This document shows, piece by piece, positions 7,356-14,428 of a DNA stretch of 17,393 nt; position 1 is the stretch's first letter, and the number at the start of each line of letters is the position of its first letter. The notes beneath the pieces were generated by a model. That model was not told where the DNA came from. It made no database searches and was given only the letters and a program-made list of their open reading frames with translations. Where the stretch lies: positions 1 to 17,393 of the forward strand of contig JBNKJV010000029.1 in assembly GCA_050291465.1 (NCBI GenBank). Reading direction: 5' to 3'. The position numbers and the translations under genes were made by a program. Source of the stretch: CBFDBF01 sp050291465 (GTDB lineage: Bacteria; Pseudomonadota; Gammaproteobacteria; Chromatiales; Chromatiaceae).

Positions 7356-7838
7356 TTAATCCCTAAAATTGCTGAACTGCAACGGCAGGCCGTAATCCGT
7401 CTCTTTCAGGAGGGCGATCACCTGTTGCAGGTCGTCCCGTTTTTTTCCCGACACCCGTACCTGATCTCCCTGGATCTGCGCCTGCACCTTGATCTTACTG
7501 CCCTTTATGGCCTTGACCATCTTGCGGGCGGTGTCGGTGTCGACTCCCTGTTTAATGACAACCTGCTGACGGGCGGCATTGAGACTGCTTTCCGGGTCCT
7601 TTATATCCATCGCACCGATGTCGACTTTTCTTTTCACCAGCTTCTGCCGCAGGATATCCATCATCTGGTTCAGCTGAAATTCCTGTTCGGCGCGCAACAT
7701 GATCTCCGCGTCGTTCTGCTCAAACTTCGCATCCACGCCTTTGAAGTCAAAACGCGTCCCCACTTCTCGATTGGCCTGGTCCACGGCGTTGCGGACCTCT
7801 TGCAGATCCACTTCCGAAACTACATCAAATGAAGGCAT
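7356..7838 (-). CDS. yajQ: YajQ-family (DUF520) nucleotide-binding protein
   Basis: The 160-residue protein matches E. coli YajQ along its whole length, from the opening MPSFD-V-V-S-E-V-D and EVRNAVDQANREV-x-x-RFDFK, through KVQAQIQGDQVRVSGKKRDDLQ, to the terminal F-x-NFRD. YajQ has two ferredoxin-like repeats and is cytoplasmic. Family members bind nucleotides or RNA, and some plant and animal pathogen homologues are reported c-di-GMP receptors. Whether this one senses the c-di-GMP made by cyclases such as the one at 10435 is speculation. The start is supported by GGAG about nine bases upstream. It is transcribed alone: the OMP gene lies 209 bases downstream, and a repeat element lies upstream. 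The spacer 7147-7355 contains a small stem (ACGGC 7261-7265, GCCGT 7270-7274) but no T-run terminator. Confidence 0.95.
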   Translation of the reverse strand: MPSFDVVSEVDLQEVRNAVDQANREVGTRFDFKGVDAKFEQNDAEIMLRAEQEFQLNQMMDILRQKLVKRKVDIGAMDIKDPESSLNAARQQVVIKQGVDTDTARKMVKAIKGSKIKVQAQIQGDQVRVSGKKRDDLQQVIALLKETDYGLPLQFSNFRD

Positions 7839-7923
7839 ATCAGGTACTCCAAACTAGTCCGGTTAAAAATACTACGTCGGGTGCTTCTCTTGTTTCTGTT
7901 CAAAATGGCATTTACTTCAGAAA

Positions 7924-8033
7924 TATAAGCCGCGAATAACGCCAATCACCGCAAAAGTATCGCAAATGACTTCAGGAGTGCGCCCCTGAATTTGGCGTAG
8001 ATTCGCGGTGTTTTGCGTTCATTTGCGGCTAAA
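7924..8033. repeat. Imperfect inverted-repeat element upstream of yajQ
   Basis: The left arm (from 7924) reads ATAAGCCGCGAATAACGCC then CACCGCAAAAGTA. The right arm, read backwards from 8033, gives TTTAGCCGCAAATGAACGC then CACCGCGAATCTACGCC. The centre contains TTCAGG...CCTGAA. It is built of GCCGCRAAT/ACGC-like short units and has no gene. It lies between the small membrane-protein gene and yajQ, both on the minus strand. Confidence 0.65.
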
Positions 8034-8061
8034 TATTGTAGAAACGGTTCCGCCGTAATAC

Positions 8062-8105
8062 GAATGATCGAGGGTAACCTCCTCGTAAGTAAGTTCCGAT
8101 CATTC
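8062..8105. repeat. Nested inverted repeat directly after the DUF4124-like gene
   Basis: GAATGATCG (8062-8070) pairs with CGATCATTC (8097-8105), and CGAGG/CCTCG just inside can form a second stem. The outer arm ends at the base next to the stop codon of the minus-strand gene at 8106. It lacks a T run on the minus strand, so it is more likely an mRNA-end hairpin or repeat than a standard terminator. Confidence 0.5.
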
Positions 8106-8372
8106 CTATTCCTTCAACTCATCCGGTAACGGCATAACGTTCACGTCACTGCGGTATTTCATCTCCTGATAGGGGATACCTTCCGCCGGCGGTGTATCCG
8201 ATACCACCCATTCGCCGTTGCTATCCAGCCACTTATAAAGCGTCGTGGTGCTGGGCGGGGGCTGGAGAGGCGTATCCCGGGTCCACTCCTGCAGTTTCGC
8301 CGGATAGAAGAGAAGTAAAACACCGACAATCAACGCCAACAGCAGGATAAGGAACAGCATCTTCTTAACCAT
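8106..8372 (-). CDS. Small membrane-anchored protein with DUF4124-like segment
   Basis: This 88-residue protein begins with two lysines and one strong hydrophobic segment (about residues 5-23, LFLILLLALIVGVLLLFY). That makes it either a single-pass inner-membrane protein or one with an uncleaved signal. After a proline-rich linker, residues 45-70 read LYKWLDSNGEWVVSDTPP, close to the YKW-x-D-x-x-G-x-x-x-Y/V-S-D-x-P-P pattern of DUF4124, a periplasmic domain of unknown function common in gammaproteobacteria. The ATG has GGGAGG seven bases upstream, so the start is secure. It is divergent from the glucan phosphorylase gene, with a 234-base shared spacer. Biological role unknown. Confidence 0.75.
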   Translation of the reverse strand: MVKKMLFLILLLALIVGVLLLFYPAKLQEWTRDTPLQPPPSTTTLYKWLDSNGEWVVSDTPPAEGIPYQEMKYRSDVNVMPLPDELKE

Positions 8373-8522
8373 TGCCCGCCTCCCGATTCGTCTGAGTCCC
8401 CTGCGATTCTAGCGGCTGAGCCTCCGCAGGCGCCAGCCCTTTTCCCCGGTCCGCCGATTCCGCTCGGGAAAACGGGTATTACCCCCGTCACAGCCGCCAT
8501 AAACCCGCTCCCGGAGCAATCA

Positions 8523-8550
8523 TGGACCGCGACCCGCCTTCGGATATAAT
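8523..8550 (+). promoter_or_regulatory. Candidate sigma-70 promoter for glgP
   Basis: A perfect -10 hexamer TATAAT (8545-8550) lies 16 bases after TGGACC (8523-8528), which matches four of six -35 consensus bases. Transcription would start near 8557, giving a leader of about 50 bases before the ATG at 8607. This is the clearest promoter in the window. Confidence 0.55.
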
Positions 8551-8606
8551 CGGCTTATGTAACAGGGAATTCCGACCCCTTCAGGATCAGGACCTAGACA
8601 AACCCC

Positions 8607-10313
8607 ATGAATCTGACTCGCAGTTGCGGCTATCGCCCACAGATCGCCTATTTCTCCATGGAAATCGCCCTTCAGGCGAACATCCCCACCTACAGCGGCG
8701 GCCTCGGGGTGCTGGCGGGCGACACGCTCCGTTCCGCCGCCGACCTCGGCCTGCCCATGGTGGGTGTCACCCTGGTCAGCCGTTCCGGTTACCTGTTCCA
8801 GGAGATCGATTTTCAGGGTCGCCAGGTGGAGCACTCGGATCCCTGGCAACCGGAGAAACATGCCACGCCGCTGGGCGCCAAGATCACGGTGGAACTGGAG
8901 GGACGCGAGGTATGGGTAAGACCGTGGTTCTACCGGATCAGGGGTGCCATGGGCGAATGCGTGGCGGTTATCCTGCTGGATACCGACGTGGATGAAAATG
9001 CCGCCGAGGACCGGGAACTGACCCATTATCTGTACGGAGGCGATGAGCGTTATCGCCTGAAACAGGAAGCGATCCTCGGCATCGGCGGCATCCGCATGCT
9101 GTATGCCCTGGGATTGCGTCCCCACGCATTCCACATGAACGAAGGCCATTCCGCGCTGTTGGGGATGGAGCTTGCGCAACAGTACCTCCACGATCCTGAC
9201 GAGAACGGTGAGCGCAAATACAGTTTTGATCTCGATCAGGTCCGCGCCGCCTGTATCTTCACCACCCATACGCCGGTCCAGGCCGGACATGACCGGTTCG
9301 GTTACGACCTTTTCCGGCAGGTTCTGGATGACACCTTCGATCTAAATGACATTAAAGCCCTTGCCGGTTATGACGACCTGAACATGACGCGTCTGGCTCT
9401 CAACCTGAGCGGGTATGTCAACGGTGTGGCCAAACGTCATGCGGAAGTGTCCCGGGCCATGTTCCCGGGGTATCACGTACATGCCGTAACCAACGGTGTA
9501 CACCCGCGCACCTGGACCAGCAGTCCCTTCCTGCAGCTCTACGACGAAAACCTGCCAGGATGGTGCCACGAACCGGAACTGCTGGTGCGTGCCGACCAGA
9601 TTGATGACGACGCAATCTGGTCCGCTCACCAGGATGCAAAACGGGCTCTGCTGAATACCGTGGAAAAGGAATGTGAGGTCAGGCTTGATCCGGAACTGCC
9701 CCTGATCGGTTTCGGACGCAGAATGACCGGCTATAAACGCCCCGATCTTCTGTTCAGTGATATGGACCGCCTGTTGGCGATCCATGAAAAAACCCCGTTC
9801 CAGATCCTGTTTGCGGGAAAAAGCCACCACAGCGACTCTGCCGGCAAGCACATCATTGAAGAGATCCACGGATTCATCAAGAAACTGGGCGGAAAAATCA
9901 ATATCGCCTTTGTTCCCAACTACAACATGGAACTGGGCGGACTGCTCGTCTCCGGTTCGGATATCTGGCTCAACACGCCCATCCCTCCCATGGAGGCCTC
10001 CGGTACCAGCGGCATGAAGGCCGCCTTAAACGGCGTCCCCAACCTGAGCGTGCTCGACGGCTGGTGGATCGAGGGCTGTATCGAAGGCGTGACCGGCTGG
10101 TCCATCGGCGATCACGGCAATCCCGAAACCGCCGGCATGGACGGTCAGTCCCTGTATGACAAGCTTGAGCAGGTGGTACTGCCTCTGTACCACAACGACC
10201 GTCCCGGCTGGATCCGGGTCATGAAGGGCGCGATCACCAAAAACGCCTGCTATTTTCACAGTCACCGCATGATGCGCCGTTATGCCACCGAGGCCTATCA
10301 GCCCCGCCGATAA
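8607..10313 (+). CDS. glgP: Alpha-glucan (glycogen/maltodextrin) phosphorylase, short GT35 type
   Basis: This enzyme releases glucose-1-phosphate from alpha-1,4-glucans using phosphate and pyridoxal phosphate. The 568-residue size and sequence fit the short alpha-glucan phosphorylase group (TIGR02094-like, GT35), not the roughly 800-residue E. coli GlgP. Landmarks are IAYFSMEIAL and YSGGLGVLAGD at the N-terminus, HMNEGHSALL, FTTHTPV-x-AGHDRF, VHAVTNGVH, GFGRRMTGYKRPDLL, and EASGTSGMKAALNG with the PLP lysine K471. The group-specific LDGWWIEG follows. All core motifs are intact. The start is not strongly decided: the nearest AGGA lies about 15 bases upstream, but the N-terminus aligns with the family's first strand. 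It is cytoplasmic. No glycogen synthase or branching gene is in the window, so its partners must be elsewhere. Confidence 0.93.
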   Translation: MNLTRSCGYRPQIAYFSMEIALQANIPTYSGGLGVLAGDTLRSAADLGLPMVGVTLVSRSGYLFQEIDFQGRQVEHSDPWQPEKHATPLGAKITVELEGREVWVRPWFYRIRGAMGECVAVILLDTDVDENAAEDRELTHYLYGGDERYRLKQEAILGIGGIRMLYALGLRPHAFHMNEGHSALLGMELAQQYLHDPDENGERKYSFDLDQVRAACIFTTHTPVQAGHDRFGYDLFRQVLDDTFDLNDIKALAGYDDLNMTRLALNLSGYVNGVAKRHAEVSRAMFPGYHVHAVTNGVHPRTWTSSPFLQLYDENLPGWCHEPELLVRADQIDDDAIWSAHQDAKRALLNTVEKECEVRLDPELPLIGFGRRMTGYKRPDLLFSDMDRLLAIHEKTPFQILFAGKSHHSDSAGKHIIEEIHGFIKKLGGKINIAFVPNYNMELGGLLVSGSDIWLNTPIPPMEASGTSGMKAALNGVPNLSVLDGWWIEGCIEGVTGWSIGDHGNPETAGMDGQSLYDKLEQVVLPLYHNDRPGWIRVMKGAITKNACYFHSHRMMRRYATEAYQPRR

Positions 10314-10434
10314 CGGCAACAGCCCCGCACCACGCCGGAGCGACAGGCCGCAAATTAGGTAGAACGTCACTCCGAAGCCACATCCCCTTGGGCTATATTA
10401 GTTATTAGGGAACGGATGATTCGCTTTCTCGATT

Positions 10435-12471
10435 ATGGAAAGCAGGAACGAGCGCAGAGAGGGGCTTCCCGACCTTGCGAGGCCGGGAGGGGCGGTTATA
10501 ACCTTCGTTGTCGGAGTTGTTCTATCGCTGATCGTATTTTTCCTGATCCAGGCCTGGGAAAAATCAGAGATTCAGAGGGTCTTCCAGTTCGGCGCCCATA
10601 ATCGCCTGTCCGCGTTTCATTCCGATTTCGTCTTCCATCAGGAAGTGGTCAATTCTCTGGCCGGTCTGTTTTCCATTTCCCCGGATATCTCCCGCGACGA
10701 GTTCCGCGCCTTCGTTCAGAACACCCTGATCCAGCATCCGGATATTCAGGGGCTTTCCTGGAATCCCCTGATCACGGATTCCGAACGGGAGCAGTTCATC
10801 GCCAGGGCAAAAAAGGACGGTATCGAGAAATTCAGCATCACTACATCGGATAATCGGGATCGGGAAACGGTTGCCGCCCGGCAGGATGAGCACCTGGTCG
10901 TGTTCTACGTAGAACCCTATGCCGAAAACGCGTCCATACTCGGTCTTGACCTGTCCTCACGACCGGAGCTGAGGGATGCGGTGTGGCGTGCCCGGGAGTC
11001 CGGTGAGATGGTGGTTTCAGAAAGGGTAAGGCTGATACCGGAAGACAAGGAGAGTTACGGCTATCTGCTGCTTAAACCGGTCTATCGAAAAGGGAGCCGG
11101 CCTGACACCGCGGCCGAACGCCGGGAGCACTTCGTCGGAGTAGTGGCGGGAGGATTCAGATTCAACGTCTCCATCCCCTTAACCATGCGGGAAATACAGC
11201 CCTTCGGCGTGGATGTCCGGATATCGGATCTTTCCGCCCCGAAGGGACGGCAGTTCCTGTTTTTCCTGCCGTCCCAAGCGGGTGGCGAAACCTACACGCC
11301 CACCCAACAGGACCGCCTGGAGGTGGAAAAAGGCCTGCACCTGGAAACTTCTATCGACGTGCAGGGACGCAAGTGGTCTTTCCTCTTTACACCCGCACCT
11401 GAATTTCTGACGGAATACGGACATTGGCAGGCCTGGACCGCCCTTCTCGTAGGGATCTCCTTTTCCGTCATGCTGTCACTGTATCTACGCTCGGAAACCC
11501 GTCATGCCAACCGAATGACTAACCTGAATCTGGAGTTGATCTACCAGATGGAGGAAAGACGTCAGGCGGAAGAGGAACTGAAACAGGCGGCCGCGGTGTT
11601 CGAAAACACCACCGAGGGCGTGTTCATCACTGACGCGAAGGGTGATGTGGTGGCGGTTAACCGTGCTTTTATCGATATCAGCGGATATTCGGAAGCGGAG
11701 CTTATCGGTCAGAATCCGCGCCGCTGGAAATCGGATCGCCACAGCGAGAGGTTCTACATTGCCATGTGGAAATCCCTTGTTAAAAACGGCCAGTGGCAGG
11801 GAGAGATCTGGAATCGACGGAAGAACGGTGATGTATACCCGGCCTGGATGACCGTTAACGCCATCCGCAATGACCGGGGCGAAACCACCAGATATGTGGC
11901 CATATTCGCCGATATCAGTTCCATCAAGGAATCTCAGGATGAGCTCAAACACCTGGCCCATCACGATCCGCTGACGAAACTTCCTAACCGACTTCTGTTC
12001 ACCGCAAGGCTCGAACACGCCCTGCAACATGCGCACCGACATGACCGTCTTGTGGCGGTCATGTTTCTCGATCTCGATAACTTTAAGCGGATCAACGATG
12101 ACCTGGGTCACCTGACCGGTGACGGAGTACTGCAGGAGGTAGCGCGAAGACTCTCCGGACTGATGAGAGAGGACGATACGGTGGCACGACTCGGCGGTGA
12201 CGAATTTTCCATCATCCTCGAAGATACCAGCGATATCAAAAAGGTGTCATTGGTGGCGGACAAGATTCTGTCCGCCTTTGAAAAGCCGCTGGAGATTGGA
12301 ACTCATTCGCTCCCGATGACAACCTCCCTCGGTATCAGCGTCTACCCCCACGACGGAATAGAGGCCTCCACCCTGGTAAAGCACGCGGATATGGCCATGT
12401 ACCGGGCCAAAGAGGGCGGGAAAAACCGCTATTGCTTCTATTCCCGAGAGCTCTCCCTGACTCACCGGTGA
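10435..12471 (+). CDS. Membrane CHASE-PAS-GGDEF diguanylate cyclase
   Basis: This 678-residue sensor makes c-di-GMP. It has a transmembrane helix at about 20-41, a periplasmic CHASE domain (about 45-310, with FRAFVQNTLIQHPDIQGLSW), and a second transmembrane helix at about 332-352. A short coiled coil (about 360-383), a PAS domain (385-500, AVFENTTEGVFITD) and a C-terminal GGDEF domain (508-672) follow. The catalytic loop G587-G-D-E-F591 is intact, and the inhibitory I-site R578-E-D-D581 lies exactly five residues before it, so product feedback is expected. There is no EAL domain. The CHASE ligand cannot be predicted. The ATG at 10435 has no Shine-Dalgarno. A well-spaced AGGG instead serves an ATG at 10416 in another frame, so a leader peptide, translational coupling or an N-terminal frameshift is possible. 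The stop codon lies in a 14-bp palindrome (12460-12473). Confidence 0.92.
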   Translation: MESRNERREGLPDLARPGGAVITFVVGVVLSLIVFFLIQAWEKSEIQRVFQFGAHNRLSAFHSDFVFHQEVVNSLAGLFSISPDISRDEFRAFVQNTLIQHPDIQGLSWNPLITDSEREQFIARAKKDGIEKFSITTSDNRDRETVAARQDEHLVVFYVEPYAENASILGLDLSSRPELRDAVWRARESGEMVVSERVRLIPEDKESYGYLLLKPVYRKGSRPDTAAERREHFVGVVAGGFRFNVSIPLTMREIQPFGVDVRISDLSAPKGRQFLFFLPSQAGGETYTPTQQDRLEVEKGLHLETSIDVQGRKWSFLFTPAPEFLTEYGHWQAWTALLVGISFSVMLSLYLRSETRHANRMTNLNLELIYQMEERRQAEEELKQAAAVFENTTEGVFITDAKGDVVAVNRAFIDISGYSEAELIGQNPRRWKSDRHSERFYIAMWKSLVKNGQWQGEIWNRRKNGDVYPAWMTVNAIRNDRGETTRYVAIFADISSIKESQDELKHLAHHDPLTKLPNRLLFTARLEHALQHAHRHDRLVAVMFLDLDNFKRINDDLGHLTGDGVLQEVARRLSGLMREDDTVARLGGDEFSIILEDTSDIKKVSLVADKILSAFEKPLEIGTHSLPMTTSLGISVYPHDGIEASTLVKHADMAMYRAKEGGKNRYCFYSRELSLTHR

Positions 12472-12513
12472 GTGCACCGGAATCCGTCGCAGATCAGCGG
12501 CGAGTTGACTTCT

Positions 12514-12577
12514 CTATCGTGCATGCCGGCCCTGGCGCAACTTTTTCACTCTAAACCGGCCCCGGCCTCGCCGACCC
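12514..12577 (+). repeat. Direct repeat copy 1 (64 bp)
   Basis: It starts CTATCGTGCATGCC, continues CCCTGGCGCAACTT and ends with GGCCTCGCC. It matches 12622-12685 at 56 of 64 positions without gaps. It sits in the non-coding spacer between the convergent cyclase and xerD genes. Confidence 0.85.
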
Positions 12578-12621
12578 AGCCTCGCAGCACAGCTGCTTCG
12601 GCGTTCGCGTGCTGATATCAC

Positions 12622-12685
12622 CTATCGTGCATGCCATCCCTGGCGCAACTTCTTCACTCCAAACTAGCCCCGGCCTCGCCATCCC
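12622..12685 (+). repeat. Direct repeat copy 2 (64 bp)
   Basis: This second copy starts exactly 108 bases after the first. The sequence following each copy shares only a weak GGCGTTCGC similarity, so only the 64-bp part is clearly repeated. Copy 2 leads straight into a GGCGA...TCGCC stem (12686-12700) and the terminator hairpin. Confidence 0.85.
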
Positions 12686-12699
12686 TGGCGAGGCGTTCG

Positions 12700-12734
12700 C
12701 CAAGATAAAAGGTCCACCGGACCTTTTATCTTGG
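12700..12734. terminator. Perfect 16-bp-stem bidirectional terminator
   Basis: CCAAGATAAAAGGTCC (12700-12715) and its exact reverse complement (12719-12734) flank the loop ACC. The inner part is AAAAGGTCC-ACC-GGACCTTTT, which is the core of an intrinsic terminator in either direction. It starts one base after the xerD stop on the minus strand and also lies downstream of the converging cyclase gene, so it probably ends both transcripts. Confidence 0.88.
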
Positions 12735-12735
12735 C

Positions 12736-13638
12736 TCACCCCCTCGGGTGATGTTGGGCGTGGAGATTCTTCAGGCGTTCCCGGGCCACATGGGTATAGA
12801 TCTGGGTGGTGGAAAGATCGCTGTGCCCCAACAGCATCTGCACCACCCGCAGGTCCGCCCCGTGATTGAGAAGATGGGTGGCAAACGCATGACGCAGGGT
12901 GTGTGGCGAAATGGCTTTGGTGATACCCGCTGTTTGAGCATGTTTTTTTATCCGGTACCAGAAAGCCTGCCGGGTCATACCGCCACCCCGGCGTGTGGGA
13001 AAGATCTCGGTACAGAGCTGGTCCTTCAATAAATCATGCCGCGCCTCCTTGAGGAAACGGACCAGCCAGCCCACCGCCTCTTCCCCCAGAGGGACCAGCC
13101 GTTCCTTATCCCCTTTGCCGATCACCCGCACCACGCCCTGAGAAAGGCTCATCTGTTCCAGGCGCAGATTGACCAGTTCCGAAACCCGCAATCCCGTGGC
13201 ATAGAGCAGCTCCAGCATGGTGCGATCACGGAATCCCTCGGGGGTATCGATGTCCGGGGCCTCCAACAATGCCTCCACCTCCGATTCGGTCAGGGACTTC
13301 GGCAAAGGACGGCCGAGTTTAGGGGCATCAATGCGGGCGCTGGGATCTGATCGGATCCACCCCTCCCGCAAGGCATGCTGGTAAAACTGACGCATACAGG
13401 AGAGCAGACGTGCGCTTGACCGCGGTTTCCTGCCCTGCCGGGATTGCAACGCCAGGTATTCCAGAAGATCTTCCCGGCCCGCCTGGAGCAACTCCCGGCC
13501 CCGGTTCTTTTCAATCCAGTCCGCCAACCTGCATAAATCGGACTGGTAAGCCGCCAGGGTATTACGGCTCAGCCCCCTTTCCATCCAGAGGGCGTCGGCG
13601 AAGCGCTCAATAACCGGACCGGAGGCAGTCTCGGTCAC
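12736..13638 (-). CDS. xerD: Tyrosine site-specific recombinase XerD
   Basis: XerD works with XerC at the dif site to resolve chromosome dimers, activated by FtsK. The 300-residue product aligns along its whole length with E. coli XerD, including the family-typical ARLLSC-x-RQFYQHALRE, ATGLRVSELV, MTRQAFWYRIK and the C-terminus GHSDLSTTQIYTHVARERL...QHHPRG. All catalytic residues are present: R151, K175, H246 with R249, H272 and the nucleophile Y281. The start is GTG at 13638, overlapping the ogt stop as GTGA, with AGGG about nine bases upstream; the second gene is therefore probably translated by coupling. The neighbour dsbC, common in related genomes, is not adjacent. No dif site was recognised nearby, as expected because dif lies at the terminus. 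Confidence 0.97.
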   Translation of the reverse strand: MTETASGPVIERFADALWMERGLSRNTLAAYQSDLCRLADWIEKNRGRELLQAGREDLLEYLALQSRQGRKPRSSARLLSCMRQFYQHALREGWIRSDPSARIDAPKLGRPLPKSLTESEVEALLEAPDIDTPEGFRDRTMLELLYATGLRVSELVNLRLEQMSLSQGVVRVIGKGDKERLVPLGEEAVGWLVRFLKEARHDLLKDQLCTEIFPTRRGGGMTRQAFWYRIKKHAQTAGITKAISPHTLRHAFATHLLNHGADLRVVQMLLGHSDLSTTQIYTHVARERLKNLHAQHHPRG

Positions 13639-14123
13639 AAAAGTACGCCCTCATGGGAAAGCAGCCGGCGCTTCTTTTCCAACCGAGTTCCCGATCGCTT
13701 GCCGCCGTAGCCCCCGATCCCCTGGCTGGAAACGACCCGGTGGCAGGGAACGATGATAGGTACGGGATTGGCACGGCAGGCGTTGCCCACAGCGCGCGGA
13801 CTGCTGTGCAGAACCCGGGCGATATCGCCATAGGTGCGTACCGTGCCCGGCTTTATCCTGCACAATTGTTTCCATACGGCCCTCTGAAACTCGGTACCCT
13901 CCAGTTCCAGCGGCAATGCGAACGGCCTGCGGGGGTCATTGAAATAGGCCGAGAGCTGATCCAGTACTTGCCGGGCCAGGGGATCCTCTGCCTCCTTTTC
14001 CGGAGACGATCCGGTCAGAAAATCGATACCGCGGAGCTTTCCGTCCCCGCTCAAGATACCGATTCTGCCTACCGGGGTGTTTAGCACCGCCGTGTAGACA
14101 TGAGGTTGGCGTACTTTTTTCAT
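13635..14123 (-). CDS. ogt: Methylated-DNA-protein cysteine methyltransferase (Ogt/AGT)
   Basis: This suicide enzyme repairs O6-alkylguanine and O4-alkylthymine by moving the alkyl group to its own cysteine. The 162-residue product has the core signature I-V-P-C-H-R-V-V with acceptor C127. The recognition helix is S-P-R-A-V-G-N-A-C-R-A-N-P with the arginine finger, preceded by F-Q-R-A-V-W-K-Q-L. It ends G-T-R-L-E-K-K-R-R-L-L-S-H-E-G, as the family does. The ATG at 14123 fits the usual Ogt N-terminus. A frame-matched ATG at 14177 would add 18 residues but crosses an A/T-rich stem (14150-14171) better seen as leader. Neither start has a good Shine-Dalgarno. It is the first gene of an operon with xerD and overlaps it by 4 bases. 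Confidence 0.93.
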   Translation of the reverse strand: MKKVRQPHVYTAVLNTPVGRIGILSGDGKLRGIDFLTGSSPEKEAEDPLARQVLDQLSAYFNDPRRPFALPLELEGTEFQRAVWKQLCRIKPGTVRTYGDIARVLHSSPRAVGNACRANPVPIIVPCHRVVSSQGIGGYGGKRSGTRLEKKRRLLSHEGVLL

Positions 14124-14294
14124 GATGGGAATAATGACTGACTTGGAACAAAAAAACACTCCGGTTTTTTTAAGCATAGCTTAGCAACGGTCATGCACGG
14201 TTTGATGATTCCGGCGAAGCTGCAACCGCTCTGAATCCACTTCAGAGTTGTCTCTAAGAACGGCGTATTATTTCTGTAAAAAAAGAGTCATTAA

Positions 14295-14329
14295 TTTTCC
14301 ACAGAAGCTGTGGATAACATTGTGGAGAA
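14295..14329. promoter_or_regulatory. Cluster of three DnaA-box-like sequences
   Basis: TTTTCCACA (14295-14303) fits the TTWTNCACA consensus. TGTGGATAA (14309-14317) is the exact reverse complement of the ideal box TTATCCACA. TGTGGAGAA (14321-14329) has one mismatch. Boxes 1 and 2 face each other and boxes 2 and 3 are direct with a 12-base period. The same bases form two small hairpins, TCCACAG-AAG-CTGTGGA and TTGTGG-AGAAG-CCACAA, so an RNA-level role is an alternative. A further one-mismatch box, TGTGCATAT, is at 14501-14509. Confidence 0.5.
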
Positions 14330-14379
14330 GCCACAAAAACTCAGCTAAAGGCCCCGTAATTGCGAGCGCGAAATCAGAT

Positions 14380-14396
14380 TGTATAAATTTTATACA
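14380..14396. promoter_or_regulatory. 17-bp A+T dyad, operator-like
   Basis: TGTATAAA and TTTATACA are perfect inverted arms around one central T. The size and symmetry suit a dimeric repressor or an easily melted site. It lies between the DnaA boxes and the IHF-like site and about 215 bases before the ycgN start. Confidence 0.45.
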
Positions 14397-14415
14397 GGCC
14401 GTCTCTTTAACCAAA

Positions 14416-14428
14416 AATCAATCAGTTA
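14416..14428 (+). promoter_or_regulatory. IHF-binding consensus match
   Basis: AATCAATCAGTTA matches WATCAANNNNTTR at every fixed position. The consensus is loose, so a chance match is possible. Its placement about 90 bases from the DnaA-box group is what makes it worth recording. Confidence 0.35.

Noticed and set aside
12609..12869. Plus-strand open frame starting in direct repeat copy 2
   Set aside because: It runs through the terminator hairpin and antisense into xerD, with no family resemblance.
12736..13638. Reading the tyrosine recombinase as a phage or genomic-island integrase
   Set aside because: It matches XerD along its whole length, including the C-terminus, and no attachment-site repeats or phage genes accompany it.
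14150..14171. A/T stem AAAAAAAC...GTTTTTTT as a terminator
   Set aside because: The stem has only one G-C pair and no downstream gene end to serve; it is more likely a chance homopolymer pairing in the ogt leader.
14372..14400. Possible dif site near the TGTATA...TATACA dyad
   Set aside because: The arms do not resemble the conserved XerC/XerD arms of dif; only the central TGTATA is shared.
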